Below the pieces are notes generated by a model. The model was not told where the DNA came from, searched no databases, and saw only the letters and a program-made list of their open reading frames with translations. Position numbers and translations under genes: made by a program. This document shows, piece by piece, positions 35,574 to 37,503 of a DNA stretch of 37,503 nucleotides (within the stretch, counting starts at the first letter, position 1; every line of letters starts with the position of its first letter). This stretch comes from Nitrospirales bacterium (lineage in GTDB: Bacteria > Nitrospirota > Nitrospiria > Nitrospirales > UBA8639). Location: NCBI GenBank assembly GCA_029261355.1, contig JAJDBM010000062.1, forward strand, positions 1 to 37,503, given 5' to 3'.

Positions 35574-36305
35574 ATGGATGTGAAGTCGTTTCGCTCTAGG
35601 ATGATAAAGCTTGGTTTATTCATGCTGATTGTCATTGTAGGGTTTCCGTTTATCCTTTATGGCCTTGTGAAGCTCACTTCATGCGGAGGGGGAGGGGCAT
35701 GTGGGGCTCTTGCAGCCATGGGAGGTATGATTCTTCGTCCACTTGCATTGGTGATTTTTGCGATTGGCGTTAGTAAGGCTGTGGTTCAACGCTGTCTGCA
35801 TGCCCAGCTTTCACGAGGGTGGGTGTTCATGGCCCTTCTATGGATGCTGGGGAGTTCCAGCTTTCTATTGGGATCGCTAAATTTTTGGGGTGCCAACTTT
35901 GGAATGGGGCTGCTCGCTATTAGCCCGCCTGCGCTCCTTCTCTTTCTGGCGGTCTTTACAATCTTTCTGTCTTTCTATAATGGAGAAGAATCTAGCGAGG
36001 AGGGAAGGATTGACCTGCAAGTCGCTTGGGTGCTTTCATGGTTTTCAACTGGCCTAGCTCTCTTTCTGCATTTTCCAGCAGTCAAAGACCCTTTCACCAA
36101 ACTCTTCCTGTTATTCAATGTTTTTTCCTTACAAGATATTGTGGCATTTAATAGAACTGTGTCCCCAATTATTTCTCTTGCTCCACCCCTTCATCTCGTT
36201 TTATCCTGGGTTGCTCCCATAACTTTTGGCCTTACCTTACTATATATCTATTTGCAGTCTCGCCAACGCCTCATGCCTGAGGCTCATAGATTAGGCTTCC
36301 AATAA
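35574..36305 (+). CDS. Polytopic membrane protein of unknown function
   Basis: The start is ATG 35574, with AAGGGGA upstream; a TTG at 35571 is in frame. The 243-residue protein has about six hydrophobic segments: residues 12-32, 43-66, 81-101, 108-131, 148-166 and 208-228. A glycine-rich turn (SCGGGGACGALAAMGG) with two cysteines lies between the first two. No transporter or enzyme motif is recognised. It stands alone between two copies of the dispersed repeat (B upstream, A downstream), like the other accessory genes of this island. Its function is unknown. Confidence 0.7.
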   Translation: MDVKSFRSRMIKLGLFMLIVIVGFPFILYGLVKLTSCGGGGACGALAAMGGMILRPLALVIFAIGVSKAVVQRCLHAQLSRGWVFMALLWMLGSSSFLLGSLNFWGANFGMGLLAISPPALLLFLAVFTIFLSFYNGEESSEEGRIDLQVAWVLSWFSTGLALFLHFPAVKDPFTKLFLLFNVFSLQDIVAFNRTVSPIISLAPPLHLVLSWVAPITFGLTLLYIYLQSRQRLMPEAHRLGFQ

Positions 36306-36456
36306 ATAGCTAGACTTTTTATCTTTCATGGTCATCTCTCAACTCTTCATTATTTTTTAAACCAATTTCCGTATTTTTGCACCAATGTGTACAGCACCTT
36401 TTGAGTGCTAGGCGAAAATTTTTACACGAATACGTGTTAATAGTAAAATTCGTTTT

Positions 36457-36536
36457 TGTCCGCTTTTGGCCGTTCTGAGTCGAATGGCTGTGGGCTAGGA
36501 ATGTCCGCATTCGAGTGTGATGATCGTCATGGTCGG
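36457..36536 (+). repeat. Dispersed repeat, copy A (left half)
   Basis: TGTCCGCTTTTGGCCGTTC is followed by GTCGAATGGCTGTGGGCTAG and then GGAATGTCCGCATTCGAGTG. This aligns with the left halves of copies B and D over about 80 bases. The right half with AAGCGGACGTT is missing. Confidence 0.6.
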
Positions 36537-36881
36537 AAGAAACATGTAACAGAGCCGAGCAAAGTATCACATGACCGAGATATGTAACGGACTGACCCAT
36601 TCGTCTTTAATGGCTTTGCCTCAAGAACATGGCTCCGGTACTTCGGCTTCTTGTGAGATTCAGCATGATCATCCTTCTTTCCGAGGTCAAGCCCAGCTCA
36701 ATAACGTGGCATGACAATTGAGCGAGCATTCGAGAAAAAATTTTAATACGCAACACCCGCATAGACATTTTAGGCATGTGTAGGAGTGACCAGTTGAACT
36801 CACCCTGATAGGTTCACAGGCCCCATCGGCGTCAGCCTAAATACAACCGAGCTGGATGTCTAGCATGACCAGTCAGGCTCT
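36537..36881. other. Intergenic region without recognised gene
   Basis: The first 60 bases hold TGTAACAGAGCCGAGCA and TCACATGACC, resembling 32361-32392. Beyond that no gene, RNA or terminator is seen up to the minus-strand gene end at 36882. Confidence 0.35.
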
Positions 36882-37154
36882 TCAGGAACTCCGGATCTCT
36901 CGAATGAGGGTTTTAAGTTCAACTTGATCATCGCGATACTCTTGATACTGACGCGCATGGTTCTCTTCATGGCCTAATCGCCATGTCTCAAGCTTCATGA
37001 CACGCCCATTCGTGTGATGCACTTCTTGATGAATGCTATCAAGCTTGGTAAAGAGTCGAGCCTTCATCAGCTTGTTCTCTCGTTGCACATAGATAATGAT
37101 GAACAGGACTAATCCACTTGCACCTGGTGCGACATAGTTCAATAGGTCAATCAT
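36882..37154 (-). CDS. Small membrane-anchored coiled-coil protein
   Basis: GAAGGA abuts an ATG at 37163 but is ideally spaced for the in-frame ATG 37154, which is chosen (90 residues). One N-terminal membrane helix (PGASGLVLFIIIYVQ) is followed by a charged heptad-like region, KLDSIHQEVHHTNGRVMKLE and onward, predicted as coiled coil. The layout recalls small phage-type membrane proteins, but no family is recognised. It follows the 37203-37364 frame by about 40 bases on the same strand, so the two may be one operon cut by the IS3 element. Confidence 0.55.
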   Translation of the reverse strand: MIDLLNYVAPGASGLVLFIIIYVQRENKLMKARLFTKLDSIHQEVHHTNGRVMKLETWRLGHEENHARQYQEYRDDQVELKTLIREIRSS

Positions 37155-37202
37155 GTCATGCATTCCTTCGCCAAAGAGTTTCAGTCATCACGTTCGAGGA
37201 CT

Positions 37203-37364
37203 TCATTCCACTGGCAATTCAGTGGGAAGCCAAATTCCAGCTTTCCGTGCTTCTCCTAATTCGGCTTCCGTGATCGGATAGGCATCCTCAGCATTCGGCA
37301 TATCTTCAGGGTCAAACGCATCGTCAACTGACTCACTGCGCCTCAAGGCATGAATGCAATACAT
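37203..37364 (-). CDS. Small acidic ORF abutting the IS3-type element
   Basis: The minus-strand frame from 37364 to the stop at 37203 encodes 53 residues, acidic and polar (DDAFDPEDMPNAEDAYPI...), without membrane helix. Its first ATG codon coincides with the outer end of the IS3-type inverted repeat. The open frame continues into the IS, so the true start was probably displaced or the N-terminus lost on insertion. I recognise no family. Confidence 0.4.
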   Translation of the reverse strand: MYCIHALRRSESVDDAFDPEDMPNAEDAYPITEAELGEARKAGIWLPTELPVE

Positions 37365-37365
37365 G

Positions 37366-37503
37366 TGTAAGCTTCCCCAAAATCTGGACAGACCAAAAGT
37401 AGAGCTTTCTGGCAGAATGCCCCAGGAGGTTCTTATGAAAACGAGTCGATTCAGTGAAACGCAAATTATTACGATCTTGAAACAAGCTGAGGCGGGGCTC
37501 AAA
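37366..37503 (+). mobile_element. IS3-family insertion sequence, left end (cut by window edge)
   Basis: TGTAAGCTTCCCCAAAATCT followed by GGACAG is typical of IS3-family left inverted repeats beginning TG. An orfA start follows 70 bases in. The right end and any target duplication are outside the window. Confidence 0.65.
37435..37503 (+). CDS. IS3-family transposase OrfA, N-terminal fragment (cut by window edge)
   Basis: ATG 37435 is preceded by a near-perfect AGGAGGT at 37424-37430. The 23 visible codons read MKTSRFSETQIITILKQAEA followed by GLK, the standard opening of IS3-type OrfA (helix-turn-helix DNA-binding protein that is fused to OrfB by frameshifting). The rest is off the window. 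The family call is confident; the subgroup is not. Confidence 0.8.
   Translation, partial: MKTSRFSETQIITILKQAEAGLK

Overview
The window reads as a bacterial chromosome segment of moderate GC. The conserved part combines a trehalose synthase-maltokinase fusion with GlgE, a phosphoketolase with acetate kinase, a haem-binding CxxCH protein and several tandem universal stress proteins. That mix suggests a Nitrospira-like member of the Nitrospirota, but no rRNA or other marker gene is present, so the assignment is tentative. Both edges are cut inside insertion sequences: an IS30-type transposase on the left and the start of an IS3-type element on the right.

Left part (1-6.3 kb): a secreted 12-repeat NHL beta-propeller protein, then two small accessory enzyme genes (a SAM methyltransferase and a DHFR/RibD-type reductase). 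Copies or fragments of a short dispersed repeat lie beside both. An HDOD-domain protein and a 56-aa putative zinc-ribbon protein follow.

Conserved middle (6.6-27.3 kb): a minus-strand stress and ion-homeostasis cluster holds a PEGLP-type P-type cation ATPase, a decayed Usp fragment, a CPA2 antiporter, a tandem Usp, FtsH, a second tandem Usp and two small membrane proteins, one of only 44 aa. Divergent from it is a plus-strand carbon module: acetate kinase, a haem-binding protein with a 4-bp overlap, phosphoketolase and a LOG-family protein. Convergent to that is the alpha-glucan module, TreS-maltokinase then GlgE. Phosphoketolase plus acetate kinase would turn sugar phosphates into acetate and ATP. 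TreS, maltokinase and GlgE would turn trehalose into maltose-1-phosphate and then linear alpha-glucan.

Right part (27.9-37.5 kb): an accessory, defence-like island that begins near a tRNA-Thr(UGU) gene of which only the 5' half remains. It carries a pentapeptide-repeat/TIR protein with a promoter placed for a leaderless mRNA, a HEPN-like protein with an RNxxxH motif, two frame-disrupted remnants, small membrane proteins, and a two-gene OLD-type (ABC ATPase plus TOPRIM) nuclease with an unusually short UvrD-like helicase. This pair is Gabija-like but compact, and a 56-bp direct repeat (54/56 identical) brackets it. The same repeat family lies next to the methyltransferase and reductase genes about 30 kb away. 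The repeat-bracketed nuclease-helicase unit is the best candidate here for an undescribed mobile defence system.
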